Below are positions 1-8,180 of a stretch of 64,000 bases of DNA, one piece after another; position 1 is the first letter of the stretch; the number at the start of each line of letters is the position of its first letter. Source of the DNA: Rhizomicrobium electricum (GTDB taxonomy: Bacteria; Pseudomonadota; Alphaproteobacteria; Micropepsales; Micropepsaceae). The notes below the pieces were generated by a model. It worked only from the letters and a program-made list of their open reading frames with translations. It did no database searches and had not been told where the DNA came from. Position numbers and translations under genes: made by a program. Location: NCBI RefSeq assembly GCF_011762045.1, contig NZ_JAASQS010000002.1:496001-560000 (forward strand), read 5' to 3'.

Positions 1-1
1 G

Positions 2-283
2 GCCTGGGAAATCGGGCTGCTCAATGCACGCGGACGGCTTGCCATGGCGATGTCGCCGGAGGACTGGTTCGCGTCTTTGATGCAGGTGCCGGGCATGGCG
101 CTCGCCGAACTGCCCCCCAAAATCCTGATCGCCTCATCTTTCCTACCTGGCGATCCACCCCGCGACCCCGCCGACCGCATCATTGCTGCGACTGCACGAG
201 CACTGCGATTACAGCTTGTCACAAGAGATCGAATTCTCCTCGACTACGCGGAGCAAGGGCACATTCAAGCCATAGCCTGTTAG
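2..283 (+). CDS. PIN-domain (VapC-type) toxin, 5' end outside the window
   Basis: The frame is open from the first base; translation from base 2 begins AWEIGLLNARGRL, typical of the middle of VapC-like PIN ribonucleases, so the start lies upstream of the window. The C-terminal half keeps the acidic positions expected of the fold: DPADRIIAATAR followed by LVTRD. In this family such residues bind the metal for RNA cleavage, usually of tRNA or rRNA. The cognate antitoxin would normally sit just upstream and cannot be seen. An internal ATG at 44 would give only 79 residues lacking the first half of the domain, so I do not take it as the real start. Confidence 0.75.
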   Translation, partial: AWEIGLLNARGRLAMAMSPEDWFASLMQVPGMALAELPPKILIASSFLPGDPPRDPADRIIAATARALRLQLVTRDRILLDYAEQGHIQAIAC

Positions 284-380
284 CCGTAGTTGTCGGCCGC
301 CTTTGCTCTGCCAGGAATGCAGGTGGGGGGCACGCTCGACTCCCCTCTGCAGGGCCAATAACGCCAGCGTTTTCGACGAA

Positions 381-462
381 GAAAAATCACGGCGTTAGCG
401 GCGCGTCCGGGGCATCATGGTCAAGCATCGCAAACGCGCGCTGCTAACGCCGATGATTTTTC
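381..462. repeat. Imperfect inverted repeat, module A
   Basis: The left arm at 381-405 (GAAAAATCACGGCGTTAGCG and onward) pairs with the right arm at 435-462, whose reverse complement begins GAAAAATCATCGGCGTTAGC. The arms differ by one inserted base and a few substitutions, with about 29 bases of loop. The arms resemble those of module B (513-585), both holding an AAAATC block followed by TTAGC or TTAGCGGCG. Confidence 0.7.
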
Positions 463-463
463 A

Positions 464-511
464 GGTGAGGGGGAACGGTGGCACGACCGCATTCTGCCTC
501 GCCCCCTCACC
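464..511. repeat. 10-bp perfect inverted repeat between modules A and B
   Basis: GGTGAGGGGG at 464-473 is the exact reverse complement of CCCCCTCACC at 502-511. It lies between the two larger palindromes, giving the gap a repeated, REP-like organisation. Confidence 0.65.
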
Positions 512-512
512 A

Positions 513-585
513 GCAAAATCTATGCACTTAGCGGCGAAGGGTGCGACGCGAGCAATTCTGCGCGCCGCTAAGCGCAAGATTTTGC
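513..585. repeat. Imperfect inverted repeat, module B
   Basis: The left arm at 513-536 (GCAAAATCTATGCACTTAGC then GGCG) pairs with 563-585, whose reverse complement reads GCAAAATCTTGCGCTTAGCG and then GCG. It is related to module A, so the gap may be a small array of one extragenic palindrome family. Confidence 0.7.
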
Positions 586-627
586 GTACTCTCCCACTGG
601 GGGAGAGGGTTTCAAAGCCCCCTGCCC

Positions 628-1020
628 CTATTTCCTTTTCTGCTTGCCCGACGCTTCGCGCGCAAGCCGCTCCTTCATGCCGGGGCGCTCGTAGCCATAG
701 ACGTCCTTTGCCCATGTCGCCGACCAGTTGGCGACCGGGACGATATAGGAGCGCAACTCGTTCCCTCTTGCGGTCAGCGCGTAGCCATCGACGGTGCGTT
801 CGACGATATCGGCATCCTGCAACTCTTTGAGACGGGTATTCAGGATGGTCGGCGACATCCCTCCGCACTGTTCCTGCAACCGGCAGAAGGCGCTGGGGCC
901 GTCGCCCAGATACCAGAGAATGCCCAGCGCCCAGCGCCGTCCGAGAATGTCGAACAACGCGTTGATCGGCGACCCGGAGATCGAGCCTCTGACCTTGGCG
1001 CCGGGCTTCGCAGGTGCCAT
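628..1020 (-). CDS. HxlR-family winged-helix transcriptional regulator
   Basis: A 130-residue protein from the ATG at 1020. The core LFDILGRRWALGILWYLGDGP, followed by MSPTILNTRLKELQDADIVE and a beta-wing ending in Y-LT--G, is the HxlR/MarR-like winged helix. These regulators usually sense aldehydes, quinones or redox state and repress neighbouring genes. The start codon lies one base beyond the stop of the upstream tautomerase gene, so the two are probably co-transcribed. A perfect palindrome upstream of the pair (1249-1274) is a good autoregulatory operator candidate. The upstream extension of this frame lies inside the tautomerase gene and is not used. Signal identity is unknown. Confidence 0.85.
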   Translation of the reverse strand: MAPAKPGAKVRGSISGSPINALFDILGRRWALGILWYLGDGPSAFCRLQEQCGGMSPTILNTRLKELQDADIVERTVDGYALTARGNELRSYIVPVANWSATWAKDVYGYERPGMKERLAREASGKQKRK

Positions 1021-1021
1021 C

Positions 1022-1222
1022 TCAGATCGACGCCTTGGCAACGATCTCGGCCCGCGTCTTGCCCGCAAGCCCGATCGAGCCGCTGTCGTATTCGTCGATG
1101 AAAACGACATACTTGTCCGCCGGAACCTTGGTGATCGCGACGGCGACATCGGTCAGTTGGCGGATAAGCTCCGTCTTCTCGTCCTGGCTGATGGGGTGAA
1201 TGGCAACGGTAATGACGGGCAC
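1022..1222 (-). CDS. 4-oxalocrotonate tautomerase-family protein
   Basis: A 66-residue protein starting at a GTG, so the mature N-terminus would be Pro after Met removal: (M)PVITVAIHPISQDEKTELI. An N-terminal proline is the catalytic base of this superfamily, and the sequence continues with a tautomerase-like VPADKYVVFIDEYD segment. Length matches the small homohexameric 4-OT type. The GTG start is chosen because it alone puts proline at position 2. It is followed immediately by the HxlR regulator, suggesting a two-gene unit responding to a reactive carbonyl or quinone. The substrate cannot be told from sequence. Confidence 0.8.
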   Translation of the reverse strand: MPVITVAIHPISQDEKTELIRQLTDVAVAITKVPADKYVVFIDEYDSGSIGLAGKTRAEIVAKASI

Positions 1223-1248
1223 GGCGAAAATCCTTTCACGCGATGAGT

Positions 1249-1274
1249 TACTACAGAAAATGTAGTATACTACA
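1249..1274. promoter_or_regulatory. Probable operator: tandem TACTACA/TGTAGTA palindromes
   Basis: TACTACA (1249-1255), five bases, TGTAGTA (1261-1267) and TACTACA (1268-1274) are alternating half-sites. Bases 1261-1274 form a perfect 14-bp palindrome, TGTAGTATACTACA. The site lies 27-52 bases upstream of the tautomerase start, where a repressor would block transcription. HxlR-type dimers bind such dyads, so autoregulation by the adjacent HxlR gene is the natural reading. Confidence 0.75.
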
Positions 1275-1696
1275 AAATCAGTAGCAACAGCCATCCGCCG
1301 CGGGGCAATCGCGAAGGGTTCGCAAGAGCGGTGCGGACGTCGCCGTTGCCCCCTTGAAATCCCTCTCCCCGCTCCCCACATCTTCCCTGCTCTTTGACCG
1401 CGCCGGATACCGCAACTGAGAGGCGTCCGCGGGACGCCCCCTGCAACGCGTACGCAGTTTAGAGGGATTCGAATTCGATTCTGGTCGGCCGCGCGCCCGG
1501 CTTCCCTCCCGTGTCCGTCCAGGGTGTTTCGCGACCACCAAGTCCGAAGGCATTTGTCGTTTCGCCGCCGGGCCTTAGCGCCGAAAAAGCCGATTTGAAT
1601 TCAGGTTTTCCAGTTTCGCTCATGGCGGGGCCGGAAATCGCCCTTTGCCGCCCGCTTTACCTTGCCTTCCCGCCTCCGCCGGGCCAAAACGGAGGC
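1275..1696. other. Intergenic region between divergent tautomerase/HxlR and pmbA genes
   Basis: Nothing I would call a gene. It should hold the promoters of the divergent units. A short ATTCGAATTCGA palindrome near 1467-1478 is the only other feature noticed. The pmbA reading frame extends back to about 1511, but that extension is compositionally odd and not like the family. Confidence 0.4.
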
Positions 1697-3034
1697 ATGA
1701 CCGAAAAGCCCGAGGCCCTGCTGCAGGACCTGATCGCCGCCGCCAAGAAGGCCGGCGCCGATGCCGCCGATGCGCTGTATGTCGAGAACGTCTCGGCCAG
1801 CGTTTCCTACCGTTTGGGAAAGCTGGAGGACGTCGAACGCTCCGAGGCCTCGGACGTGGGCCTTCGGGTCTTCATCGGCCAGAAGGTGGCGTTCGTGTCC
1901 TCGACCGATCTGGCGCGGGAGGCCCTCGCCGCCCTGCCCGGCCGCGCCGTCGCGATGGCCAAGCTGGCGCCGGAGGATCGGTTCGCCTGCCTCGCCCCCA
2001 AGGACCGGCTGGCCACGTCCATCCTCGATCTCGATCTCGCCGACGCCGAGGAGCCCTCGGCCGACACCCTGGTCGAACAGGCCCGAGCCGTCGAAGCCGC
2101 CGCCATGGCGGTGAAGGGCATCACCAATTCCGAAGGCGGCGGCGCCGGGTTCGGCCGCACCGCCATCGCGCTCGCCACCTCGGAGGGCTTCTTCGGCCGC
2201 TATGCCGGCACCAGCCACTCGATCAGCGTCGCGGTGCTGGCGGGCGAAGGCACCGAGATGGAGCGCGATTACGATTACTCGAGCGCCCGCCGCGCCGCCG
2301 ATCTCGAAAGCGCCGAACTGGTCGGCCGCCGCGCCGGCGAGCGCACCGTCGCCCGCCTCAATCCGAAGAAAGCGAAAAGCCAGGCGGTGCCGGTGGTGTT
2401 CGATCCGCGCGAATCCGCCGGACTGATCGGCCATCTCGCCGGTGCGATTTCGGGCGCTTCGATTGCCCGCGGCGTGTCGTTCCTGAAAGACCGCTTGGGC
2501 GAAGCGATTTTCGCGCCGAACGTCACCATCGTCGACGATCCGCACCGTCTGCGCGGCCTCAGGTCGAAGCCGTTCGACGGCGAAGGCGTCGCCAATCGCA
2601 AGATGGCGGTGGTCGAGAACGGCGTGTTGAAGACGTGGCTCTTGGATTGCGCCAGCGCCAAGCAGCTCAGTCTTCAGACCACCGGCCACGCCGCGCGCGG
2701 CACCGGCGGCCCGCCGAGCCCGTCTTCGACCAATTTCTATATGGAAGCGGGCAGCGTCAGCCCGGAAGAACTGATCGCTGACATCAAGGAAGGCTTCTAC
2801 GTCACCGAGCTGATGGGCATGGGGATCAATTCGGTTACCGGCGATTACAGCCGCGGCGCCGCCGGGTTCTGGATCGAGAACGGCAAGATCGCCTATCCGG
2901 TTTCGGAAGTGACCATCGCCGGAAACCTGAAGGACATGTTCCTCAGGCTGACGCCGGCGAGCGATCTCGTTTTCCGTTTTGGCACCAACGCCCCCACCGT
3001 CCGTATCGAAGGAATGACCGTTGCCGGAGCGTGA
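1697..3034 (+). CDS. pmbA: TldE/PmbA-type metalloprotease subunit
   Basis: About 445 residues from the ATG at 1697, preceded closely by GGAGG. The N-terminal part (ADAADALYVENVSASVSYR, VGLRVFIGQKVAFVSSTD) and the C-terminal glycine-rich blocks (TTGHAARGTGGPPSPSSTNF, GMGINSVTGDYSRGAAGFW) are typical of the TldD/TldE family. TldE pairs with TldD, which carries the zinc site, to degrade unfolded peptides and, in some bacteria, process microcin or PQQ-type precursors. No tldD is in the window. The frame is open upstream to 1511, but the extension is proline-rich and not family-like. The 3' end overlaps the next gene by 14 bases. Confidence 0.88.
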   Translation: MTEKPEALLQDLIAAAKKAGADAADALYVENVSASVSYRLGKLEDVERSEASDVGLRVFIGQKVAFVSSTDLAREALAALPGRAVAMAKLAPEDRFACLAPKDRLATSILDLDLADAEEPSADTLVEQARAVEAAAMAVKGITNSEGGGAGFGRTAIALATSEGFFGRYAGTSHSISVAVLAGEGTEMERDYDYSSARRAADLESAELVGRRAGERTVARLNPKKAKSQAVPVVFDPRESAGLIGHLAGAISGASIARGVSFLKDRLGEAIFAPNVTIVDDPHRLRGLRSKPFDGEGVANRKMAVVENGVLKTWLLDCASAKQLSLQTTGHAARGTGGPPSPSSTNFYMEAGSVSPEELIADIKEGFYVTELMGMGINSVTGDYSRGAAGFWIENGKIAYPVSEVTIAGNLKDMFLRLTPASDLVFRFGTNAPTVRIEGMTVAGA

Positions 3035-3812
3035 TCTCGAACTCGTCGCCAAGGCCGTCCGCGAAGCCGGCGCCATTGCGCGCGAAATCTATGCCGGACA
3101 CTGCAAGACCTGGGCGAAATCCGACGGCAGCCCGGTCACCGAAGCCGATCTCGCGGTCAACAAATACCTGACCGAGCATCTGCGCGGCGCCCGTCCCGAT
3201 TACGCCTGGCTGTCGGAGGAAAGCGAAGACGACCGTTCGCGCTTTTCGGCCAAGCGCATCTTCGTGGTCGACCCGATCGACGGCACGCTCGCCTTCGTCA
3301 AGCGCCGCCCGCATTTCACCGTGTCGGTCGCCATCGTCGAAGACGGCCAGCCGGTGACGGCCTGCGTCTATAATCCGATCACGGACGAATGCTTCACCGC
3401 CGCGGCGGGCGAAGGCGCGTTCCTCAACGGCGACCGCATCCACGTCACCGCCAAGGATACGCTCGACGGCTGCAACATCCTCGCCAGCAGGAAGACGCTG
3501 AGCGATCCGCGCTGGAATGCGCCGTGGCCCGAGATGCACGTCGACAATCCCAACTCGATCGCCTATCGCGTGGCGCTGGTGGCGGCGGGCAAGTTCGACG
3601 CCGGTCTCACCCTCGCCGCGCTCCACGACTGGGATCTGGCCGCGGCCGATCTGGTGGTGCGCGAGGCGGGCGGCATCCTCACCTCCATCGAAGGCGAGCT
3701 GCCGCTCTACAACCGCGAGAATGCGATCCAGCCGTCGGCGATGGCGGCGGGGCCCAAGTTGCACGCGGTGCTGCTGTCGCGCCTTGATAACGCTCCCAGG
3801 AGCCGGCCATGA
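3021..3812 (+). CDS. Inositol monophosphatase / 3'(2'),5'-bisphosphate nucleotidase family (CysQ-like)
   Basis: A 263-residue protein. It has the metal-binding signatures of the Mg-dependent, Li-sensitive phosphatase family: SEES near residue 70, VVDPIDGT near 94, and WDLAAADLVVREAGG near 215. CysQ recycles phosphoadenosine phosphate from sulfate assimilation; inositol phosphatase activity is the alternative. The frame begins at a TTG (3021) inside the end of pmbA, giving MPERDLELVAKAVREAGAIA, a good family N-terminus; no in-frame ATG fits better. The gene overlaps DUF4170 by four bases, so translation coupling along this operon is likely. Confidence 0.85.
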   Translation: MPERDLELVAKAVREAGAIAREIYAGHCKTWAKSDGSPVTEADLAVNKYLTEHLRGARPDYAWLSEESEDDRSRFSAKRIFVVDPIDGTLAFVKRRPHFTVSVAIVEDGQPVTACVYNPITDECFTAAAGEGAFLNGDRIHVTAKDTLDGCNILASRKTLSDPRWNAPWPEMHVDNPNSIAYRVALVAAGKFDAGLTLAALHDWDLAAADLVVREAGGILTSIEGELPLYNRENAIQPSAMAAGPKLHAVLLSRLDNAPRSRP

Positions 3813-4036
3813 GTGACGTCATTCCCGGTCAGTTGTTGCATCTGGTGTTCGGCGGCGAACTGACCTCGCCCGAAAGCGTCGATTTCAAGGACCTGTCCAG
3901 ACTCGACATCGTCGGAATCTATCCCAGTTATAAACAAGCCTACGACGCCTGGAAGTCGAAGGCCCAAGCCAGCGTCGACAACGCCGCGATGCGGTATTTT
4001 GTCGTCCATATCCACAAGCTGATGACGCCCGAATAA
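3809..4036 (+). CDS. DUF4170 family small protein
   Basis: A 75-residue protein beginning MSDVIPGQLLHLVFGGEL and ending VVHIHKLMTPE, matching the small DUF4170 proteins of alphaproteobacteria. ATG overlaps the previous stop (ATGA). The family has no established function, but it is repeatedly found between a CysQ-like phosphatase and Kdo/lipid A genes, exactly the setting here, which suggests a role linked to envelope lipopolysaccharide assembly. The SYKQAYDAWKSKAQASVDNA helix looks like an exposed amphipathic segment. Confidence 0.8.
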   Translation: MSDVIPGQLLHLVFGGELTSPESVDFKDLSRLDIVGIYPSYKQAYDAWKSKAQASVDNAAMRYFVVHIHKLMTPE

Positions 4037-4104
4037 GCCGGCCCGATAACCGGTTTCGCGTCCAACCCTCGCCCGGCGGCAAGCTGCGTGCTAAACCCCG
4101 ACGC

Positions 4105-5952
4105 ATGAACGAAACACCGTCCCCGACGCGGGTCCCGACCTGGGCGATAGTGTCCCGCGTGGCGGGTCATTACCTGCGCAATCAGCGCGGCACGCTCGCG
4201 CTCGCGATCTTCTTCATGGCGGTTTACGCGCTGTGCACCGCCGCCCTCGCCTGGCTGCTCGGCCCCGCCACCAAGGTGCTGTTCGGCGCCGGCGCCATTT
4301 CCGCCGCGACGCCCGATTCCGGGCTGGCGACGGCGCTGTTCGGCGGCGGCAAGGCGATCTGGACCTTGCCGGTGGCGGTCGTCGTGATCCTGTGGACGCG
4401 CGCCCTCGCCTACTACGTTCAGCAGTCGCGGATGGACAGCGTCGGCGAACGTGTGGTGACGGCGGCGCAGCGCGACATGTTCCACGCCCTGGTGCGGCGC
4501 GATCTGGCGTCGCTCAATGCGGTGCATTCCGGGACGTTCGTCTCCAACTTCCTCTACGACGCGACGCTGATGCGCGACGCGATTTCGCGCGGCGTTGCGG
4601 CGGTAGCCCTCGAACTGGTGCAGCTCGTCGCGCTCGTCGCGGTGATGCTCTACGCCGACTGGCAGTTGATGCTGATCGGCATCGTCGCCATTCCGGGCGT
4701 CGCCTGGGCGATGGGCAAGATCGGCGGCTCGATCAAGCGCACCACCCAGCGCAACATGGAGCAGACCGGCGGCCTCTCGACCACCATCACCGAAGCGCTC
4801 GACGGCCGTCGCGTCATCAAAGCCTACGGCCTCGAAGATCACGTCACCCGGCTCGCCGAAGCGCGCCTCACCGAGCGGCTGAAGCAGCTCGTGAAGCTCG
4901 CCAAGCGCCGCGCGTCCGCCGTGCCGGTGACCGACGTCTTTTCCGGGGTCGTCAGCGCCGCAGTCGTGTTCTATGCGCTCTACCAGACCGCGCACGGCAT
5001 GATCGCCGCCGATCAGTTCATCACGTTCATGGGCGCGATGCTGCTCGCCCAACAGCCGGTGCGCAATCTGAGCCAAGTCTATACCATCGCATCGAGCGGC
5101 ATGACCGCAGCGGATCGCGTGTTCGCAGTGATCGATGCCAAGCCGGACATCGTCGACGCCGGCAACGCCGCGGAACTGGTGGTGCCGCATGCGCCTGCGG
5201 GCGGCGGCGTCACCTTCAAGAACGTCTCGTTTGCCTACGCCGCGGATGCCGCCGTTCCGGCCGTGCGCGGCGTCGATATCGTGGTCAAGCCGGGCAGCAA
5301 GGTCGCGCTGGTCGGCCCGTCAGGTTCCGGCAAGACGACGCTGTTCAATCTGCTTCTGCGCTTCTATGACGTCGACGGCGGCGCCATTGCCATCGACGGC
5401 CACGACATCCGCACCATAACGCTGGCCTCGCTTCGCCGCGCCATGGCGCTTGTCACGCAGGAGCCGATCCTGTTCGACGAAAGCGTCGCCGCCAATATCG
5501 CGCTCGGGCGCCCCGGCGCCTCCCGCGCCGAGATCGAACAGGCCGCGCACGATGCCGCCGCGCACGATTTCATCGCCGCCCTGCCCCAAGGCTATGAGAC
5601 CCGCGTCGGGGAAGGCGGCTTGAAACTCTCCGGCGGTCAGCGCCAGCGCATCGCCATCGCCCGCGCCATGCTGCGCAACGCGCCGATCCTGCTGCTCGAC
5701 GAGGCCACTTCCGCCCTCGACACCGAAAGCGAACGCCAGGTGCAGGAAGCGCTGACGCGGCTAATGAAAAACCGCACCACCATCGTGATCGCCCATCGCC
5801 TCTCCACCGTTGCCGACGCCGACACGCTCTATGTGCTCGACCGCGGCCGCGTGGTCGAATCCGGCAGCCATGCCGAGTTGATGGCGCTGGGCGGGCTCTA
5901 CATGCGGCTCTACCATCATAACGAAGCCGCGGCTGCCGAGGTGAAGGCATGA
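4105..5952 (+). CDS. ABC transporter, fused permease and ATPase, MsbA-like lipid exporter
   Basis: A 615-residue half-transporter. The N-terminal half (about 20-320) has six membrane segments (for example TLALAIFFMAVYALCTAALA). The C-terminal nucleotide-binding domain shows Walker A GPSGSGKTT, Q-loop VTQEPILF, signature LSGGQRQRIAIARAML, Walker B PILLLDEATSALD and H-loop IVIAHRLST. MsbA-type proteins flip lipid A core across the inner membrane as homodimers. Its position directly before waaA, lpxK and the acyltransferase supports that role over drug export. The ribosome-binding site is weak, and 68 bases separate it from DUF4170. Its end overlaps waaA by four bases. Confidence 0.85.
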   Translation: MNETPSPTRVPTWAIVSRVAGHYLRNQRGTLALAIFFMAVYALCTAALAWLLGPATKVLFGAGAISAATPDSGLATALFGGGKAIWTLPVAVVVILWTRALAYYVQQSRMDSVGERVVTAAQRDMFHALVRRDLASLNAVHSGTFVSNFLYDATLMRDAISRGVAAVALELVQLVALVAVMLYADWQLMLIGIVAIPGVAWAMGKIGGSIKRTTQRNMEQTGGLSTTITEALDGRRVIKAYGLEDHVTRLAEARLTERLKQLVKLAKRRASAVPVTDVFSGVVSAAVVFYALYQTAHGMIAADQFITFMGAMLLAQQPVRNLSQVYTIASSGMTAADRVFAVIDAKPDIVDAGNAAELVVPHAPAGGGVTFKNVSFAYAADAAVPAVRGVDIVVKPGSKVALVGPSGSGKTTLFNLLLRFYDVDGGAIAIDGHDIRTITLASLRRAMALVTQEPILFDESVAANIALGRPGASRAEIEQAAHDAAAHDFIAALPQGYETRVGEGGLKLSGGQRQRIAIARAMLRNAPILLLDEATSALDTESERQVQEALTRLMKNRTTIVIAHRLSTVADADTLYVLDRGRVVESGSHAELMALGGLYMRLYHHNEAAAAEVKA

Positions 5953-7217
5953 AACCGCTCGGCCTTACAGCCTATCGCGCAGTTTCTACGGTGCTCTCTC
6001 CGGTGGTGCCGGCGCTGCTCAGGCGCCGCATTCTGCGCGGCAAGGAACACGAAGAGCGCAATGCCGAACGCCTCGGGCATGCCTCGCTGCCGCGCCCCGA
6101 AGGCACGCTGATCTGGGTGCACGGCGCCAGCGTCGGCGAATGCATCGCGGCGTTGCCGCTGATCGATGCGCTGCTCAAAGCCGTGCCCTGCAAGGTGCTG
6201 GTGACGAGCGGCACGGTGACCTCGGCGAAGCTGATGGCCGAGCGTCTGCCCGAAGGGGCCATCCATCAGTTCGTGCCGGTCGACACGCCGGCAGCGACCA
6301 TGCGCTTCCTCCATCACTGGAAGCCGCAGGTCGGCTTGTTCGTCGATTCCGATATCTGGCCGAACCTGATCGTCAATGCGCGCGACCGCGGCGTGAAACT
6401 CGCCCTCATCAATGCCCGCATGACCGAGCGTTCGTTCCGGAACTGGCGCTGGGCGAAAAAGACCGCGGCGGAAATCATGTCCTCGTATCGGGCGTGCCTG
6501 GCGCAGGATGAGGAGATCGCCGCCCGCTTCCGCGCTCTCGGAACGCCCAATGTCGAGGTGATCGGCAGCCTCAAGGCCGATGCGCCGATGCTGCCGGCCG
6601 ATCCGGACAAACTCGAAGCCCTGCGCGCCGCGATCGGCGGACGCCCGGTGCTGCTGGCGGCGCAAACCCATCAGGGCGAGGAAGAAACCATCCTGCCCGC
6701 GCACGATGCGTTGCGCCGCAAGTTTCCCGATCTGTTGACCATCATTGTGCCGCGCCACACCCAGCGCGCCGGCGATATCGTGATGTTATGCGGCACACGC
6801 GTCACCAAGAAACGCTCGGATGGCGAACTGCCCGATGCGGACACCGCGGTCTATATCGCCGATACCATGGGCGAACTGGGTCTGTTCTATCGCCTGACGC
6901 GGTTCTGCTTCGTCGGCGGCAGCTTGATCCGTCACGGCGGCCAGAATCCGCTCGAACCGGCCAAACTCGGCTGCGCGGTGCTAACCGGGCCCTACACCTA
7001 CAATTTCACCAAAGCCTTCGAGACGCTGCTGGCTGCGCAAGGGGCCGGGTCCGTCAATTCCTGCAGCGACATCGTCAGTCTTGCGAGCAAATTGCTCGGC
7101 GATCCCAACGAGGCGGAGCGGCTCGGCGATGCGGCAAAGAGAGGCGCGGTCAATCTCGGCGGGGCGGTCGCCAAGACCGTCGATGTCGTTGTGAAGATGC
7201 TCGATGCGCGCTCCTGA
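5949..7217 (+). CDS. waaA: 3-deoxy-D-manno-octulosonic acid (Kdo) transferase
   Basis: A 422-residue GT30-family glycosyltransferase that adds Kdo to lipid IVA at the inner membrane. Seen: an N-terminal membrane anchor region, the WVHGASVGE motif with the expected catalytic glutamate near residue 60, SDIWPNLI where ExExWPN is usual, and a C-terminal FVGGSLIRHGGQNPLEPAKLG sugar-nucleotide site. The start overlaps the ABC transporter stop by four bases (ATGA), and the end overlaps lpxK by 14 bases. Whether it adds one or two Kdo residues cannot be told. Confidence 0.92.
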   Translation: MKPLGLTAYRAVSTVLSPVVPALLRRRILRGKEHEERNAERLGHASLPRPEGTLIWVHGASVGECIAALPLIDALLKAVPCKVLVTSGTVTSAKLMAERLPEGAIHQFVPVDTPAATMRFLHHWKPQVGLFVDSDIWPNLIVNARDRGVKLALINARMTERSFRNWRWAKKTAAEIMSSYRACLAQDEEIAARFRALGTPNVEVIGSLKADAPMLPADPDKLEALRAAIGGRPVLLAAQTHQGEEETILPAHDALRRKFPDLLTIIVPRHTQRAGDIVMLCGTRVTKKRSDGELPDADTAVYIADTMGELGLFYRLTRFCFVGGSLIRHGGQNPLEPAKLGCAVLTGPYTYNFTKAFETLLAAQGAGSVNSCSDIVSLASKLLGDPNEAERLGDAAKRGAVNLGGAVAKTVDVVVKMLDARS

Positions 7218-8169
7218 CTTCTGGCACCGCGACGACTTCGCCGCGCGTCTTGCGACGGCCGTGCTGGCGCCGCTCGGAACCCTCTACGGCGCGACGGTGC
7301 GCTGGAAGGCGGCGCACGCCAAACCCTATCGTGCTCGCGTGCCGGTCGTGTGCGTCGGCAACATTTCCGCCGGCGGCACCGGCAAAACACCGATCGCGAT
7401 CGCCATCGCGGATGCGATCATCGTACACGGCAAGAATCCGTTTTTCCTCACCCGCGGCTATGGCGGCAGACTCGCCGGTCCGGTCGTCGTGAGCAAAACG
7501 CATACGGCCGAAGACGTCGGCGACGAACCACTGCTGCTCGCGCGCAAGGCGCCGACGGTGGTCGCGCGTGATCGCCGCGAAGGCGCAATTCTGGCAATCG
7601 AGCGCGGCGCCGACGTCATCGTGATGGACGACGGGCATCAGAACTTCGCGCTGCACAAGGATCTGTCGTTGGTCGTGGTTGATGGCGAACACGGCTTCGG
7701 CAACGGCCATGTGCTGCCGGCCGGGCCGTTGCGCGAGCCCGCTTTGCAAGGCCTCGCTCGCGCCGATGCGGTAATCGTCACCGGCGACGGAAATCCGGCC
7801 CTGCCCGCGTTCGACAAACCGGTGCTGCGTGCGCATGTGGCGCCGGCCGCAACGGCGGAATGGAAGGGTATGAAAGTGGTGGCGTTTGCCGGTATCGGCC
7901 GTCCCGAAAAGCTGTTCCGCAGCCTCCGCGAGCTTGGCGTCGAGCTGGTCGAGACCGTCACCTTCGCCGATCACCATCCCTATACGTCGCGGGAATTGTC
8001 GGAGTTAAAGGCACGCGCCAAGGATGTCCGCCTCGTAACGACCGAGAAAGACTATGTCCGCATCGCGCCGGCGGACCGCGACGGCATCGCCTTCCTGCCC
8101 GTGACCGCCTCCATCGATCCGCATGACGGGTTAGATCGGTTGCTTGACAGCCTCAACGGACCGCGGTAG
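7204..8169 (+). CDS. lpxK: Tetraacyldisaccharide 4'-kinase
   Basis: A 321-residue inner-membrane kinase making lipid IVA. The Walker A loop is CVGNISAGGTGKTPIAIAIA (near residues 49-68), followed by the family blocks FLTRGYGG, VGDEPLLLAR, IVMDDGHQNFAL (Walker B) and VLPAGPLREP. C-terminal AFAGIGRPEKLFRSLRELG and TTEKDYVR are also typical. The ATG overlaps the waaA end by 14 bases, so coupling is likely. Full length for the family. Confidence 0.95.
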   Translation: MRAPDFWHRDDFAARLATAVLAPLGTLYGATVRWKAAHAKPYRARVPVVCVGNISAGGTGKTPIAIAIADAIIVHGKNPFFLTRGYGGRLAGPVVVSKTHTAEDVGDEPLLLARKAPTVVARDRREGAILAIERGADVIVMDDGHQNFALHKDLSLVVVDGEHGFGNGHVLPAGPLREPALQGLARADAVIVTGDGNPALPAFDKPVLRAHVAPAATAEWKGMKVVAFAGIGRPEKLFRSLRELGVELVETVTFADHHPYTSRELSELKARAKDVRLVTTEKDYVRIAPADRDGIAFLPVTASIDPHDGLDRLLDSLNGPR

Positions 8170-8180
8170 CCGCGACGGTC

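Larger units (their letters stand above)
284..627. other. Gene-free gap filled with nested inverted repeats
   Basis: No convincing gene is visible here. The stretch consists largely of palindromic modules (listed separately at 381-462, 464-511 and 513-585) and ends with a short CTCTCCC/GGGAGAG hairpin near 590-608. Short ORFs crossing it on either strand have no recognisable protein features. Confidence 0.6.

Noticed and set aside
1461..1485. tRNA-like TTCGAATTC stretch
   Set aside because: No acceptor, D or anticodon stems fit around it on either strand.
1601..3076. Long ORF on the minus strand opposite pmbA
   Set aside because: His/Arg/Gly-rich translation without any family motif; it mirrors the high-GC codon pattern of the real gene on the plus strand.
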